Notes: generated by a model not told the origin, from the letters alone. DNA of 64,000 nucleotides from Ypsolopha sequella (GCA_934047225.1 OW203993.1:22768069-22832068); one strand, 5' to 3'; shown: positions 51,000 through 61,058, counted from the stretch's first letter. Program-made: numbers and translations.

Positions 51000-51444
51000 T
51001 TACAATGCTGTCTTAAAATTAATATCATAAAAGTCTTTCATGTTGTAAAAGGCATTTAGTGTGAGCCATGTGTTCAGCTTTGTTTCGAATTGTAGTTTTT
51101 CAGTTATAGATTTAATGTCGGTAGGGAGAGAATTATAAATTTTTGGACCTGCTACATAAACAGGCTTAGTTGACTTCGTCAGTTTATGGAGTGGTATTTT
51201 GAGTTTATTCGAGTGCCTGGTTATGTACGACTGAGAACCTGCTTTCGACGGGAACAGGTCAGGGTTGTTCCTTACAAAAACGGAAACTTGAAAAATGTAC
51301 TGGGATGTCAGTGTCAGTATCTTTAATTTTATAAAAAGTGGTTTTGCGTGCGCATCTATCGCAGCATGAGAAAGGATCCTGACGGCTCTTTTCTGCAACT
51401 TAAAAGGGCGTTCAGACTCGGCCGCGTCTCCCCAAATATACTTA
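51000..51444 (-). pseudogene. L2/CR1-like LINE ORF2, C-terminal end
   Basis: The minus strand reads KYIWGDAAESERPFKLQKRA, then VRILSHAAIDAHAKPLFIKL, LTSQYIFQVSVFVRN and IYNSLPTDIKSI, stopping at 51000. This is the C-terminal portion of an L2/CR1-type reverse transcriptase (compare LQKRAIRAIYNM in the LINE at 24607-27174). It breaks at about 51440 where the 530-bp inverted repeat starts. Its 3' UTR runs on to 50913, is interrupted by the DIRS element and ends at 42080. Confidence 0.85.
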
Positions 51445-51974
51445 CAATCATGATATTCTAATAAGGTTTTGTTTCTCCGTTGTTAACAAATATTATTTGT
51501 TTATTCATAATAATTATATTCGTTTTGTTTATGCAGCAGTAGCTCTCTCGAGATCTTGAGATTCGTGTACAGATATTCTATCTCACAAAGTTCGTTTGGC
51601 TATGGTTGTAGTAGTGTGTACGCAGGCACTTTTTCATAGTGTGCGTAACCTTAATTTCTCTACGGGAGCTGTACAAAACGCGCAACACACAAAAACGCGC
51701 TTAGCTGAACACAACATTCGCCACTTTTTTTGTGTCATATTACGGCAGCTGGTCAGCGTCATGAGGATGGCCACATTCACGCGGGCTAAATAGTACAATC
51801 GATGTTTTATCGAAGCGTGATACTTCAACAGTTACAGGTATATTCTCATGCCGCTCTTCAAAAGATTTATACCCTTGCACATCTCTTTTGCCTATGGCTG
51901 ACAAAGTCATTCTAGTACTAACTCATCTCAGTCAATATGTTTAGTCCTCTAACATATTGCCAAGCTGCTGATCC
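51445..51974. repeat. 530-bp inverted repeat, left arm
   Basis: CAATCATGATATTCTAATAA to GCTGCTGATCC; the reverse complement is 53491-54020, of the same length with few differences (for example at 51865-51872). Both contain the same 64-65-codon antiparallel ORFs, which have no recognisable family. Confidence 0.93.
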
Positions 51975-52231
51975 TTACCGGGTTTCTTAATGGCGATAAC
52001 TTTTGCTATTTTCCATGATGATGGATAGTACCCAAGGCGAAGGCAACCATTAAACAGTTTGACAAGAAGGACGATACATTTCTGGGGTAGATTTTTTATC
52101 AGGGAGTTCGAGATAGCATCATATCCAGGAGACTTGCGACATTTTAGGTTTCTTAGGTGATTCCAGATTTCCTTTGGCGTTACAGGGGTAATATCTGAAC
52201 ACGAGGTAGCACAGCTGTTAAGAAGTGACAT
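51975..52231 (-). pseudogene. Jockey-like RT N-terminal segment
   Basis: Reads VTPKEIWNHLRNLKCRKSPG, YDAISNSLIKNLPQKC and GYYPSSWKIAKVIAIKKPGK, the usual start of a jockey-clade RT. It is followed by inverted-repeat sequence in place of the YRPISLL motif. Upstream, 52240-52570 continues in other frames, so the linker is shifted. Confidence 0.82.
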
Positions 52232-52570
52232 GGAGTTCTCGACTTCTTATTAGTATCTGGACTTGCCCAGTCTGAGGTAAGCAGCATATTGCAATGAAAG
52301 GATTTCGCCAGGATGTTAGATTGTTCCTGGACGTCATTTGTGGAGGAGCCGTCGTCTTTGAGCAGAGGTGGGATGGCAGTGGATTTGGGATTTAAAGCTT
52401 TAACTACTTTCCAAATATCGGACGAGGGATTATCAACACTTTTCATTTTTTTATCCCACGCCTTGTCATTGTTTACTCGTATTGCTGTTTTAATTTGGTC
52501 TTGCAGGGAATTTATGGCAGTTCTCAGGTTAATCCTAACTCTTAAATTTGATTCACTTTGTTGTCGTCTC

Positions 52571-53470
52571 CTAAGGTAGTTTTTTTTGTTTGATGAGCTT
52601 TTTTATAAAACGAGGCAAGGGCTTAGGGCTGTTGTTTAATACATTTTTTGGGACAAATAATTCTTTTGCTTCGGCTATCAATTGAACCAGGTGAGCAATT
52701 TCAGAATCGATAACTTCAATAGAATCAAAGACATTGTTTTTCAGGATTACGTTGCTATTGAGAAACGATCGGTAGCGTAGCCAGTCTGCTTCAGAGTAAT
52801 TGTAAGTTACTGGATAGTCCTGTGCAAAAACCAGGGGCAGGTCGAACATAACTGGAAGATGATTCGAAGAAAGCGCGGGGATTGTAAGAAGTTCCGATAA
52901 ATTGTCAACGTTTTTGGTAAGACAAAGATCAGGAGTTGAGGGAACATCCCCAGGCCTGTAATGTACAAGGGTTGGGGTACCAGGGGCATGAATAGTGTAA
53001 TTTTTCACCATCATATGTTCAAGTAGCTGTGTCCCACGTTTGTTGGTAGATGAGCATAGCAAGAGCTTGTGTTTTGCATTGAAATCCCCCATAATGAGGA
53101 CTTTAGTTCCTAAGTTAAGCAGTAGGTCGAGATCGTGAGTAACAAGGTCAAGATTAGGTGACTGATATGCAGATATAATAATGTAATCCTGCCCTGACGA
53201 GCAGATTTTAATACCTATAGCTTCAACGGATTGGGTAATAGGAATAGATATACAGGAGTGTGCAATGCAGGATTTAATAAAGATGGCTACACCTTGACCC
53301 CTACCACAATTAAGTTTATTCTGTCGGTAACAAGTATAGGTAGGTATGTCTAATGATATGTGTTTAGCAAGCTTAATTTCGCTAACAGCAAGCACATCAA
53401 TTGATTTTTCGACGAGTAGGTCAGCTAATTCATTGATTTTGGTACCGATGCCGTCCGCATTCCAGAACAT
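52571..53470 (-). pseudogene. Jockey-like LINE endonuclease domain
   Basis: A frame of 299 codons: MFWNADGIGTKINELADLLV, IDVLAVSEIKLAKH (catalytic E), YIIISAYQSPN, VLIMGDFNAKHKL (D-x-N) and SSNHLPVMF (a variant of the terminal SDH motif, with N for D). The AP-endonuclease fold nicks target DNA. The final catalytic SDH is SNH here, so it is probably inactive. It ends at KKLIKQKKLP near 52574, before frameshifted linker sequence. Confidence 0.87.
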
Positions 53471-53490
53471 AAATAAATTTTAAACTTACT

Positions 53491-54020
53491 GGATCAGCAG
53501 CTTGGCAATATGTTAGAGGACTAAACATATTGACTGAGATGAGTTAGTACTAGAATAACTTTGTCAGCCATAGGCAAAAGAGATGTGCAAGGGTATCTTT
53601 CTTTTGAAGAGCGGCATGAGAATATACCTGTAACTGTTGAAGTATCACGCTTCGATAAAACATCGATTGTACTATTTAGCCCGCGTGAATGTGGCCATCC
53701 TCATGACGCTGACCAGCTGCCGTAATATGACACAAAAAAAGTGGCGAATGTTGTGTTCAGCTAAGCGCGTTTTTGTGTGTTGCGCGTTTTGTACAGCTCC
53801 CGTAGAGAAATTAAGGTTACGCACACTATGAAAAAGTGCCTGCGTACACACTACTACAACCATAGCCAAACGAACTTTGTGAGATAGAATATCTGTACAC
53901 GAATCTCAAGATCTCGAGAGAGCTACTGCTGCATAAACAAAACGAATATAATTATTATGAATAAACAAATAATATTTGTTAACAACGGAGAAACAAAACC
54001 TTATTAGAATATCATGATTG
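53491..54020. repeat. 530-bp inverted repeat, right arm
   Basis: Reverse complement of 51445-51974. The outer end lies 38 bp from the donor of the coiled-coil gene's exon (54058). Confidence 0.93.
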
Positions 54021-54043
54021 AAAGTATAATGAAATTTACTTGC

Positions 54044-56413
54044 TTACTTGCCTTTACCAGATTTCGGTTTAACACGAGCTAAATGTGTATGATTAACATT
54101 TTCATCAATAATTTTTCGCAGTGGAGTCAAATATTGATCAGCCATCAGCATCAGATTGGAGCGACGATTTTTTAACGTGTCCATTGTTCGTGCATAGTTT
54201 GCTTCTAGCATATCTGAACCCTTCACCAAAGCCGCGCTGGTCTTTAAAGCTTCAGCCGCGCTGTACCACCCGCCTTCACGAACTAGCTTTACTTGAGACA
54301 AGAAACGAGCATTGGCAATCCGAGCTTCCTGATATCGTTGCTCCGAGTGATTCTTCCATTTCGCAAGAGCATCAATAACTGAGGCTTCAAAAAGGTTCCG
54401 ATGCCTGTTCAACTGTAATCCATAGCTACTCATTTTCAGATGTTTGACTTCAGGATCTATTGGATTTTCAGCTAGAAGAGAATCAATCTTCTGTTTCATA
54501 CCATCAATCCATTTGTGGAGAGGATACAGTTGTGGCGAATCTAAATCGAGAAACGTAGAAGCTTCTCCTGGAAGACGAGTGATGAGATCAGTAATAGCAG
54601 CAAGATGTGTGTTGAGACGAGTCTCGTGAAATCTAATAGTTGCGAGGCGTCTATCACGACATGTCTTTATACGTTCATATCTGACATTATGAGACACCAT
54701 CTTTAATGTGTACCGCATGTGCAAAGTAGAGAGATGATCTGCAATCCACCTTCGGGCATTGTCTCTCAGGAGATCTGGTATGCCCTTTGCGTGACTTTCA
54801 AGAGATTCGAGATAGCCATTGGCCCAGTTCTGCAATGCTAGACCTTGAATTTCGGTTTGAAGAATGTATTTAAAAAACATAAATTCCTCAGAACCAGGCG
54901 AGCTAGGAATGGAGTAATGAATTAACGAGCTCGTTTGCTTCTTAAGTCTTGGATATTTATCAATAAACTGCTTATATTCCGAGTTTAAAGTGGTCGCCAG
55001 TATTGGTAGGAAATTCATATATTCTTCGAGAACAGCGTATTCAGCTTCGCAGTGACTGAGATACAATTCTCCAGTGCGGTCAAGTATACTGACTAGAGAC
55101 TGGTATGAACTTTCTAATTTATCTGGTTCTGGAGCATGAGATAATTGCAATAGGGTTAAATTAAAATTTATTTCTTGGACAAGTTCAATTGAATCGTTCT
55201 TGGTAACCAAATCTTCTACCATTAACGTATTAAGTTGCTGCGCAAGACCTGTTCGGCGCATATGTTCATCAAATATGTAGCCAGAGTCATGTAAAATGGA
55301 GTATGTATTTTGGAGTTGTTCTCCAAGCTCACATAGACTTCTCTTCATTGCATCAGCATCTGTCTGCACATGATAGGAAGTTTTCTTATCGTACCCAGGT
55401 TTGGATAGAAAGCCCACAACACGCTCTATCAACTTTTGAAGTTCGGCCAATTCGCTTGTTTTTTCTCCTAGAAACCATGTAGTAGAAATGCAGCGTTTAT
55501 CAAGATTCTTATGTAAATGATCCAGATGCCCAGAAAATTCTGTAAAAACACTCATAACAGCTTTTTTGTATTTCTCTACAAGACGATTAAAACATTCTTT
55601 GATGTCGCCGCCTTCTTCAAAGAGTTTGCTTATGGATTGATTTGCTGGTTTTGTTTTATTTGCCGACAAAATGCTGATAGACCGTTTGAAGATAGATAAC
55701 TTTTTCTCTCCTCCCAACGATATGGTTGCACTGTAGTTTCTATTTAGAGATAAAACGAACTGATCTAGGATCGATTTTGCTTTGTCCAATTCTTCATCAG
55801 CTTGAAATTGCAACTGCTCCTGTACTTCTGCGTATGCCTGCAAATTGCTGGCTAACTGGTGATTTACTTCCACAATTATTTTTTCAAAATCATATGTAAT
55901 TTCTTGCCGAGTATTATGTGCCACAGCGTTCAAACGTTGAAAATAATCTTTAAGCAGTCTTTTTATAGCTTCACATCTCTCTCCTTCTATATCATGCCCT
56001 TCTTTTTTGAAAGTGTCAATGTCTTTAATTCTTTTAGCATGCAATTTACTCATTTCATTTAAAGCTTCATCTCTGCTAACAGTAGTTAAAGGTTCTTCAA
56101 GGCCCGCTTTTTGGAGTACATATTCAATATTTTGCTCACTATCTTCAATATGCGATAGCAGAATCGCAGCCATTTCCTCTACTCGTTTTTCGATGTTCTT
56201 GTTTAGAGCTTGAGCGTCGACGAACATGTCTTTAATTATCTGCTCGTGTTTCTGGCATTGCTCTTTTAGGTATTTGTGAAGAGTTGGTCCAGCAGCCTTT
56301 GGATCCCAATCATCAGGAAGGCAAGCCACCGCAGCGGCATCATCAGGGCAGCCGAGCGATGCAACCAATATTTTGGGTTTCGAACATTTCTTTCGATTCT
56401 TCAACGTCGACAT
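54044..56413 (-). CDS. Coiled-coil protein, tentatively CCDC180-like (N-terminal exon)
   Basis: ATG 56413 (MSTLKNRKKCSKPKI) gives 789 codons to TAA 54044. An in-frame GTG four codons upstream is not preferred because the ATG is the first. The protein is acidic and helical throughout, with long coiled-coil-like stretches (RVEEMAAILLSHIEDSEQNI; VEVNHQLASNLQAYAEVQEQ). It has no membrane segment or enzymatic motif. The N-terminal DDAAAVACLPDDWDPKAAG and the overall pattern remind me of the DUF4455 region of CCDC180, a sperm/cilium-associated protein, but this is tentative. That family is usually about twice as long. A strong donor (GGCAA|GTAAGC at 54058) overlaps the last codons, so the TAA may be intronic. 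The codon phase it leaves fits the candidate exon at 36333-36529. The frame is unbroken over 2.4 kb and its codon use is unlike the neighbouring repeats, so it is a real host gene. Confidence 0.8.
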   Translation of the reverse strand: MSTLKNRKKCSKPKILVASLGCPDDAAAVACLPDDWDPKAAGPTLHKYLKEQCQKHEQIIKDMFVDAQALNKNIEKRVEEMAAILLSHIEDSEQNIEYVLQKAGLEEPLTTVSRDEALNEMSKLHAKRIKDIDTFKKEGHDIEGERCEAIKRLLKDYFQRLNAVAHNTRQEITYDFEKIIVEVNHQLASNLQAYAEVQEQLQFQADEELDKAKSILDQFVLSLNRNYSATISLGGEKKLSIFKRSISILSANKTKPANQSISKLFEEGGDIKECFNRLVEKYKKAVMSVFTEFSGHLDHLHKNLDKRCISTTWFLGEKTSELAELQKLIERVVGFLSKPGYDKKTSYHVQTDADAMKRSLCELGEQLQNTYSILHDSGYIFDEHMRRTGLAQQLNTLMVEDLVTKNDSIELVQEINFNLTLLQLSHAPEPDKLESSYQSLVSILDRTGELYLSHCEAEYAVLEEYMNFLPILATTLNSEYKQFIDKYPRLKKQTSSLIHYSIPSSPGSEEFMFFKYILQTEIQGLALQNWANGYLESLESHAKGIPDLLRDNARRWIADHLSTLHMRYTLKMVSHNVRYERIKTCRDRRLATIRFHETRLNTHLAAITDLITRLPGEASTFLDLDSPQLYPLHKWIDGMKQKIDSLLAENPIDPEVKHLKMSSYGLQLNRHRNLFEASVIDALAKWKNHSEQRYQEARIANARFLSQVKLVREGGWYSAAEALKTSAALVKGSDMLEANYARTMDTLKNRRSNLMLMADQYLTPLRKIIDENVNHTHLARVKPKSGKGK

Positions 56414-57008
56414 TGTGAAAAACACAATATAACACTCTTGAAAAAAACCTTTATATAATTATTAACTAATATTTAAAAAATTAAAAACAACTGTCTCGTA
56501 ACGCACAAAGTGAATTATGTCAAAATTAAAATTAAGTAATCAATTTTACTGTCAAAACTTATTGTGTAATTTAGTTTTTTTATAGAATGTCGAATATTAA
56601 GAATAAACTAGAAAAAGGTTTTTTAATAAAATGAAAGGGTTTTGATTGTCCGCACTATGGTAGATATGGTAGATATCAATTTTCTACCAGAATATTATTT
56701 ATGAAAAGATTATGCTATTATAGTACATACTGTGATTATATGAATGCCTATAAGTAAAAGCACTGTACGATTTATTTATTTGGTATTGGTTATAGGTTAT
56801 GTTTAAAACGGTGCATGGCTTTATAGTCCATGGGCCGGCTAGCCATATTTAAGAAAATTGTATAATTTAAATTTTACAATCAGTTCATGAAGCCCTTTTA
56901 TTTGAGAGATTAGAATTAGATAACTCAACAAATTGAAATATAATTTTAGTGAGATATATTTCGAGCCATTCGGGCCCGGCATCATTGTTAAAATAGCATT
57001 TTGAGGTC
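56414..57008. other. 5' flank of the coiled-coil gene
   Basis: Contains the presumed promoter and 5' UTR. I cannot place a TATA box or initiator with confidence. No repeat recognised. Confidence 0.4.
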
Positions 57009-57178
57009 ATGGCTAATTATGCATTAAATTACAAACGCATGCTTTATAAACCTCATTTATACTGAACTATTGTTTTAAACTGCCACATACCAAAATGTTT
57101 TTCATTTTTAACTTCTGAACAAGAAATACAAAGTTTAGTTATGCACTTTTTGCTAAGCGACTGACGTTTAACCTTAAG
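57009..57178. mobile_element. MITE family M4, half copy
   Basis: GGCTAATTATGCATTAAATT, TATACTGAACTATTG and CTAAGCGACTGACGTTTAAC match the right half of the palindrome at 37428-37790. Confidence 0.75.
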
Positions 57179-57512
57179 GTCGCTCAGCGAGCTATCGAGC
57201 GGGCTATGCTTGGGATATCTCTCAGAATCCTTCAGAGATCGAAAGTGACCGACATAGCCTGCCGTATTAGTAAGTTGAAGTGGCAGTGGACTGGCCATAT
57301 TTGTCGCCGACATAATGGCCGTTGGGGCCGAAAGGCGTTGGAATGGAGACCACGAACAGCAAAGCGTAGCGTAGGCTGACCTCGTGCCCGCTGGACCGAC
57401 TACCTAAAGGACGTTGCGGGTAGCGGTTGGATGAGGATGACGCAGGACCGCCAAGAGTGGAGAGGCCTATGTCCAGCAGTGGACGAACACAGGCTGATGG
57501 ATGGGTGAAATA
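57178..57512 (+). mobile_element. RTE-like LINE 3' end (family 2), copy 1
   Basis: Encodes SERAIERAMLGISL, then KVTDIACRISKLKWQWTGHI, GRWGRKALEWRPRTAKRSVG, a stop, then PRARWTDYLKDVAGSGWMRM and TQDRQEWR. This is the familiar thumb/tail of RTE-like endonuclease-reverse transcriptases. It is broken by in-frame stops. It ends with GTCCAGCAGTGGACGAACA and GGCTGATGGATGG. Confidence 0.85.
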
Positions 57513-57544
57513 TTGAGGTACTGAGGCTAAAACTGCAAATTTTA

Positions 57545-57870
57545 AACTCTCTGTCTGTCTGTATATAATATATGAATGTTCCGTTTTAACTCAAAAACCA
57601 CTCAACGGATTTGGATGCGGTTTTCATCATAGTAACACTGGCCTCGTAGCACGGTGTTTAATCGCGCGCGATGCCACTTAGCTGAATCACAAGTGCGAGG
57701 AGCACGACACGATGCTTTTGCGATTAAACAGTACGTCACGCTCCTCGCACTTGTGATTCAACTAGTGGCGTCGCGCACGATTAAACACTATGCTACGCCC
57801 GCTGGTCAACATATAGGCTATAATGGCGATGCCGCGGGCGAAAGACAGATAAAAATTGTAATATTTGTAA
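57545..57870 (+). repeat. SINE/LINE 3'-end repeat C, copy 2, split by a MITE
   Basis: AACTCAAAAACCACTCAACG, GATTTGGATGCGG and ACACTGG, then (after the 57642-57801 insert) CTGGTCAACATATAGGCT and GCCGCGGGCGAAAGACAG. Collinear with 60570-60735 and inverted relative to 23160-23345. Confidence 0.85.
57642..57801. mobile_element. 160-bp hairpin MITE with 4-bp CTGG duplication
   Basis: Inverted arms CGTAGCACGGTGTTTAATCG and GAATCACAAGTGCGAGGAGC with their complements; G/C-rich. CTGG at 57638-57641 and 57802-57805 flanks it. The uninterrupted copies of the host repeat have a single CTGG at the same point. Confidence 0.85.
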
Positions 57871-57904
57871 TTTCGGCCTCAGTACACTACTAATAAGTCT
57901 AATT

Positions 57905-58789
57905 ACCCATTTCATTTGAAATTTCACGACAATATTAAATGTACAGACACGACTTTTTTACTACTTTATTATTACAGTAGAGCCACTGAGTGATGGCGCC
58001 TATGAAGTTTAAAAGCCTACAAAGTATCGTAATTATTTATAAGCAAGTGTGAATTAAAAAATGTAATACTTCATTGTTGATAGTGATGTACTACTTGTTT
58101 CGGTTATTATTTTTCGATTTGAATGTTGCTTTATTGTGCAATAGAATTCGTATAGAAACAAATCATTTTTTTTTTAAGTTTTTTAATTTTTTATAGGTCG
58201 TGTTTGAGGTCGCCAAGTTACGCAATAATATTTAATTAAAAACAAAACAATGACGAAGTTAAACTAAACGAAAATAAATGATAGGAAAATACTTTTTTCG
58301 ATTTAGATATTTCAACATCTCTTGGGGGCCCCGGGGCACTACACCGCATAGCCCTCCGATAGCTACGCCACTGGTTTTGGCACATTTTCCTTTTGTATCA
58401 TTATGTTGAATGTTGAATGACGTGTCTAATGTTGAGTAAAATCACACTTGATTTTTATTTTTAACCGAAATTTGAAATGTACCTCATCACTAAATGCAGC
58501 TGTCATAAGTGCCAACACTCAGTGGCCCTACCTTAGTTTAGACATTAATAAATTAAACCAACCCTTTCTTCTTCGGTCGCCAAATCACAGTGAAATAGAA
58601 TTCGCATGCCCGGAGCGGTGCGCGGTGCCGAATCGAACTTTAGTCAATGCTGTGTCAATTAGAGATGCGCCTAGTACTCGTTTTCTACTCGGTACTCTCG
58701 GCATACTCGGCAATATACACTTGCGAGCTTTAAACTGGAATCACCTTCAAAACAATTGATGATGATGGATTTTAGCAAAACAATTTTAG
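57905..58789. other. No gene; dispersed scrap at the left
   Basis: 57905-57980 is the third copy of the repeat at 2085-2170. The 103-codon ORF at 58448-58759 has no recognisable family. Confidence 0.45.
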
Positions 58790-59440
58790 CAATTTGAAAG
58801 GTAATTTTATTGGCTTTCAACCTCTTTTGATATCATATATCATATGTATTATAAATTATTATCAACTCTATGACAACATATATTATGCAACATTTTTCTT
58901 TTCAGTACCACCAAAACTTCTATAGGAAATTTTTTTTTACCGAATGGTGTTTTTTTTTTCTAAGTTGAAGTTGAAGTGGCGTGGCCATATTTTTTCGCCG
59001 ACATGATAACCGTTGGGGCCGTAAAGCATTGGAATGGAGACCACGTACAGCAAAGCGCAGCGTAGGCCGCCCTCGTGCCCGCTGGACTGACGATCTGAAG
59101 GACGTTGCGGGTGGCGGCTGGGTGAGGATGACTGAGGACCGCCAGGAGTGGCGTAATATTGGGGAGGCCTATGTCCAGCGTGAACGAATATGGGCTGATG
59201 GATGCTGCTTTGATAAATAGATAAACGTGATGGCTATAAACATAACATAGGGTTATGCAATCGAACAATGACGTTCATGTGAAAAGCATTATTTTCTCCT
59301 ATTTCGCCCTATCAAGGACGCAGCGAAAGTCGTAACAGATACTATGCATTGTGCGCTAATATGGACGTTATTTCAATGTCGTTTCCGTCGATATTCGTGC
59401 AGACAAACATCGAGCTGCAAATTTGGCGACAGTAATCGCC
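58790..59440 (+). repeat. Dispersed repeat E, copy 1, interrupted by an RTE-like LINE
   Basis: TTATGCAACATTTTTCTTTT and ACCAAAACTTCTATAGG (left) and GGCTATAAACATAACATAGG, CACCCTATCAAGGACGCAGC-like text and GTCGTTTCCGTCGATATTCG (right) are collinear with 62640-63085. Confidence 0.85.
58962..59205 (+). mobile_element. RTE-like LINE 3' end (family 2), copy 2
   Basis: Encodes NRWGRKALEWRPRTAKRSVG, RPRARWTDDLKDVAGGGWVR and TEDRQEWR. There is one extra T near 58990 relative to copy 1, which shifts the frame between LKLKWRGHI and FRRHDN. It is inserted in repeat E. About 240 bp; strongly 5'-truncated. Confidence 0.87.
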
Positions 59441-59679
59441 TTAAACAATGTCTAGGAAAAATCAAGAAATTTACGTGTTTTCGCCGTGTCATTTTCGTGA
59501 AAAAGGTCAATAATATCTTTACTTATACGGCCAAAACAATTTTTTTACAATTTTGTCTGTCTCTGTATGCGCTGCTTCAACTCAAGAACAACTCATGGAT
59601 TAAGCTGCGGTTCATCATGGTCATGTTTAAACCCCGATGTATGCGCGTAAAACTGAACCGAGTAACTCGGCAGAGTTCT

Positions 59680-59947
59680 CAGTTCATATTCATATTCTTT
59701 ATTGTACACACAAAACATCATTTTTACATAGTACTTAGATACATCATGTACAGAGGCGAGCTTATCTCTAAAAAGAGATTTCTTCCAGCAAACCCGGATT
59801 GAAAAAAGAGAAGTAATAATAAAAAGTAGACATACATACGTGTACACTAAATATTTTAATATACTTACACCCTATGATTATAAATAACAATATACCTACA
59901 TAAATAATAATTAAGAAACCATTTAAACAATAAACATGTTTACTTAT

Positions 59948-59981
<34 letters not shown>

Positions 59982-60298
59982 ATATTTACAAAAAATAAGA
60001 TAAAAATACATAACAATAGTTAAAATAAATATTGTGCTATCTCTACAGATACTCATGGAGCTGAAAGGTAGTACTCTTTCACTCTGTTTTTAAAAATACC
60101 GAGTGTAGGACAGTCTCTAATGTTATGGGGAAGCGAATTCCATAATCTTATGGCCATGACGGTGAAGGACTGGCCGAAAGCACACGATTTGTGCACAGGA
60201 GTTTTGAGAAGAGAGACAGTACGTGCACGAGCCGGCTTGTCCCTAGAAGACAACAAAAGTTCAAATCGTTCACGAAGATTCGGTAAAAATAAAACCAA
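59680..60298 (-). mobile_element. LINE 3' end, truncated
   Basis: The minus strand encodes LRERFELLLSSRDKPARART, then CAFGQSFTVMAIRLWNSLPH, NIRDCPTLGIFKNRVKEYY and stop at 60053. This is a typical C-terminus of L2/CR1- or jockey-related LINEs. The 3' UTR (with (TA)n at 59946-59985) ends in TTCATATTCATATTC near 59690, again a short terminal repeat. Confidence 0.75.
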
Positions 60299-60569
60299 GT
60301 AACAAGTAATACTCTATACTCGGGTACTAGGCGCATCTCTAGTGTCAATATGAGAGCCAGCAAATACCAGATATTGCGAGGAGCATGCTGGGGAGGCAAT
60401 CAATATCAATATACGTACATATAATAAAACAGTTGAACCCGGTGTGTACATTGAAGAAAAGTAATACAAATATAATGTGGGTGACTAAAGTAGAGTACTT
60501 AATAGAACACAAATCATTTTTTTTAAATCTTTTTCGTCCGTCTATCTGTTTGTTTGTTTGTTCGCACAC

Positions 60570-60735
60570 ATCTCTGACACCACTGAACAGATTTGGATGC
60601 GATTTTCTTTGTTATCATCGTAGTGACCCTGGTCAACATAAAGACTGTAAGGGGTGTTAATAAAATAACGCAAAGCCAAAAATAGGACAGTGATTAAACA
60701 AAAGCGGGCTGTGCCGCGGGCGAAAGGCTAGTACA
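60570..60735 (+). repeat. SINE/LINE 3'-end repeat C, copy 3
   Basis: CACCACTGAACAGATTTGGA, TGACCCTGGTCAACATA and GCCGCGGGCGAAAGGCTAG. This copy preserves the unoccupied CTGG site. Confidence 0.8.
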
Positions 60736-60844
60736 AAATATAATAATAAACATATGTCCGTGGGTTTAAACTACTGTTTTAGAGATGATTAGTATGCAGA
60801 GAGGATGAATGAAAGTGGAGTGTAGAAAGTTTATGTTGCGCAAG

Positions 60845-61058
60845 TAAAGCTGGACTATGCACCCTAGACCAAATTGGCGATATACTGGCAAGATAAGAAA
60901 GGCAATGTCAAAAGTTCCAGGAATAGAAGAGCTTGTATGAATAGATTGATGGATGTGGAAGAGGCGAAAGAGGTGTATCAGAATCGTAGCAGATGGAAAT
61001 CTGTAGTCTCTGTCTACCCCTCGGGGAGACAGGCGTGAGTATATGTATGTATGAATTA
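60845..61058 (+). mobile_element. RTE-like LINE 3' end (family 1), copy 3
   Basis: TGGATGTGGAAGAGGCGAAA, CGTAGCAGATGGAAATCTGT and CCTCGGGGAGACAGGCGTGA mirror the remnants at 3846-4035 and 33229-33400. Confidence 0.7.

Larger units (their letters stand above)
51975..53490 (-). mobile_element. Jockey-like LINE fragment enclosed by the inverted repeat
   Basis: About 1.5 kb in minus orientation: endonuclease 52571-53470, a linker with disrupted frames and the first RT segment at 51975-52231. The fragment stops exactly at the arm boundary, just after KPGKD. It is not the same LINE as 51000-51444, which is of L2/CR1 type. Confidence 0.8.

Noticed and set aside
51634..51828. Arm ORFs of 64-65 codons (also at 53637-53869) as genes
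   Set aside because: Occur in both senses, lack any family, and are duplicated only because the arms are.
56414..56425. GTG at 56425 as start of the coiled-coil protein
   Set aside because: An ATG follows four codons downstream; nuclear genes rarely start at GTG.
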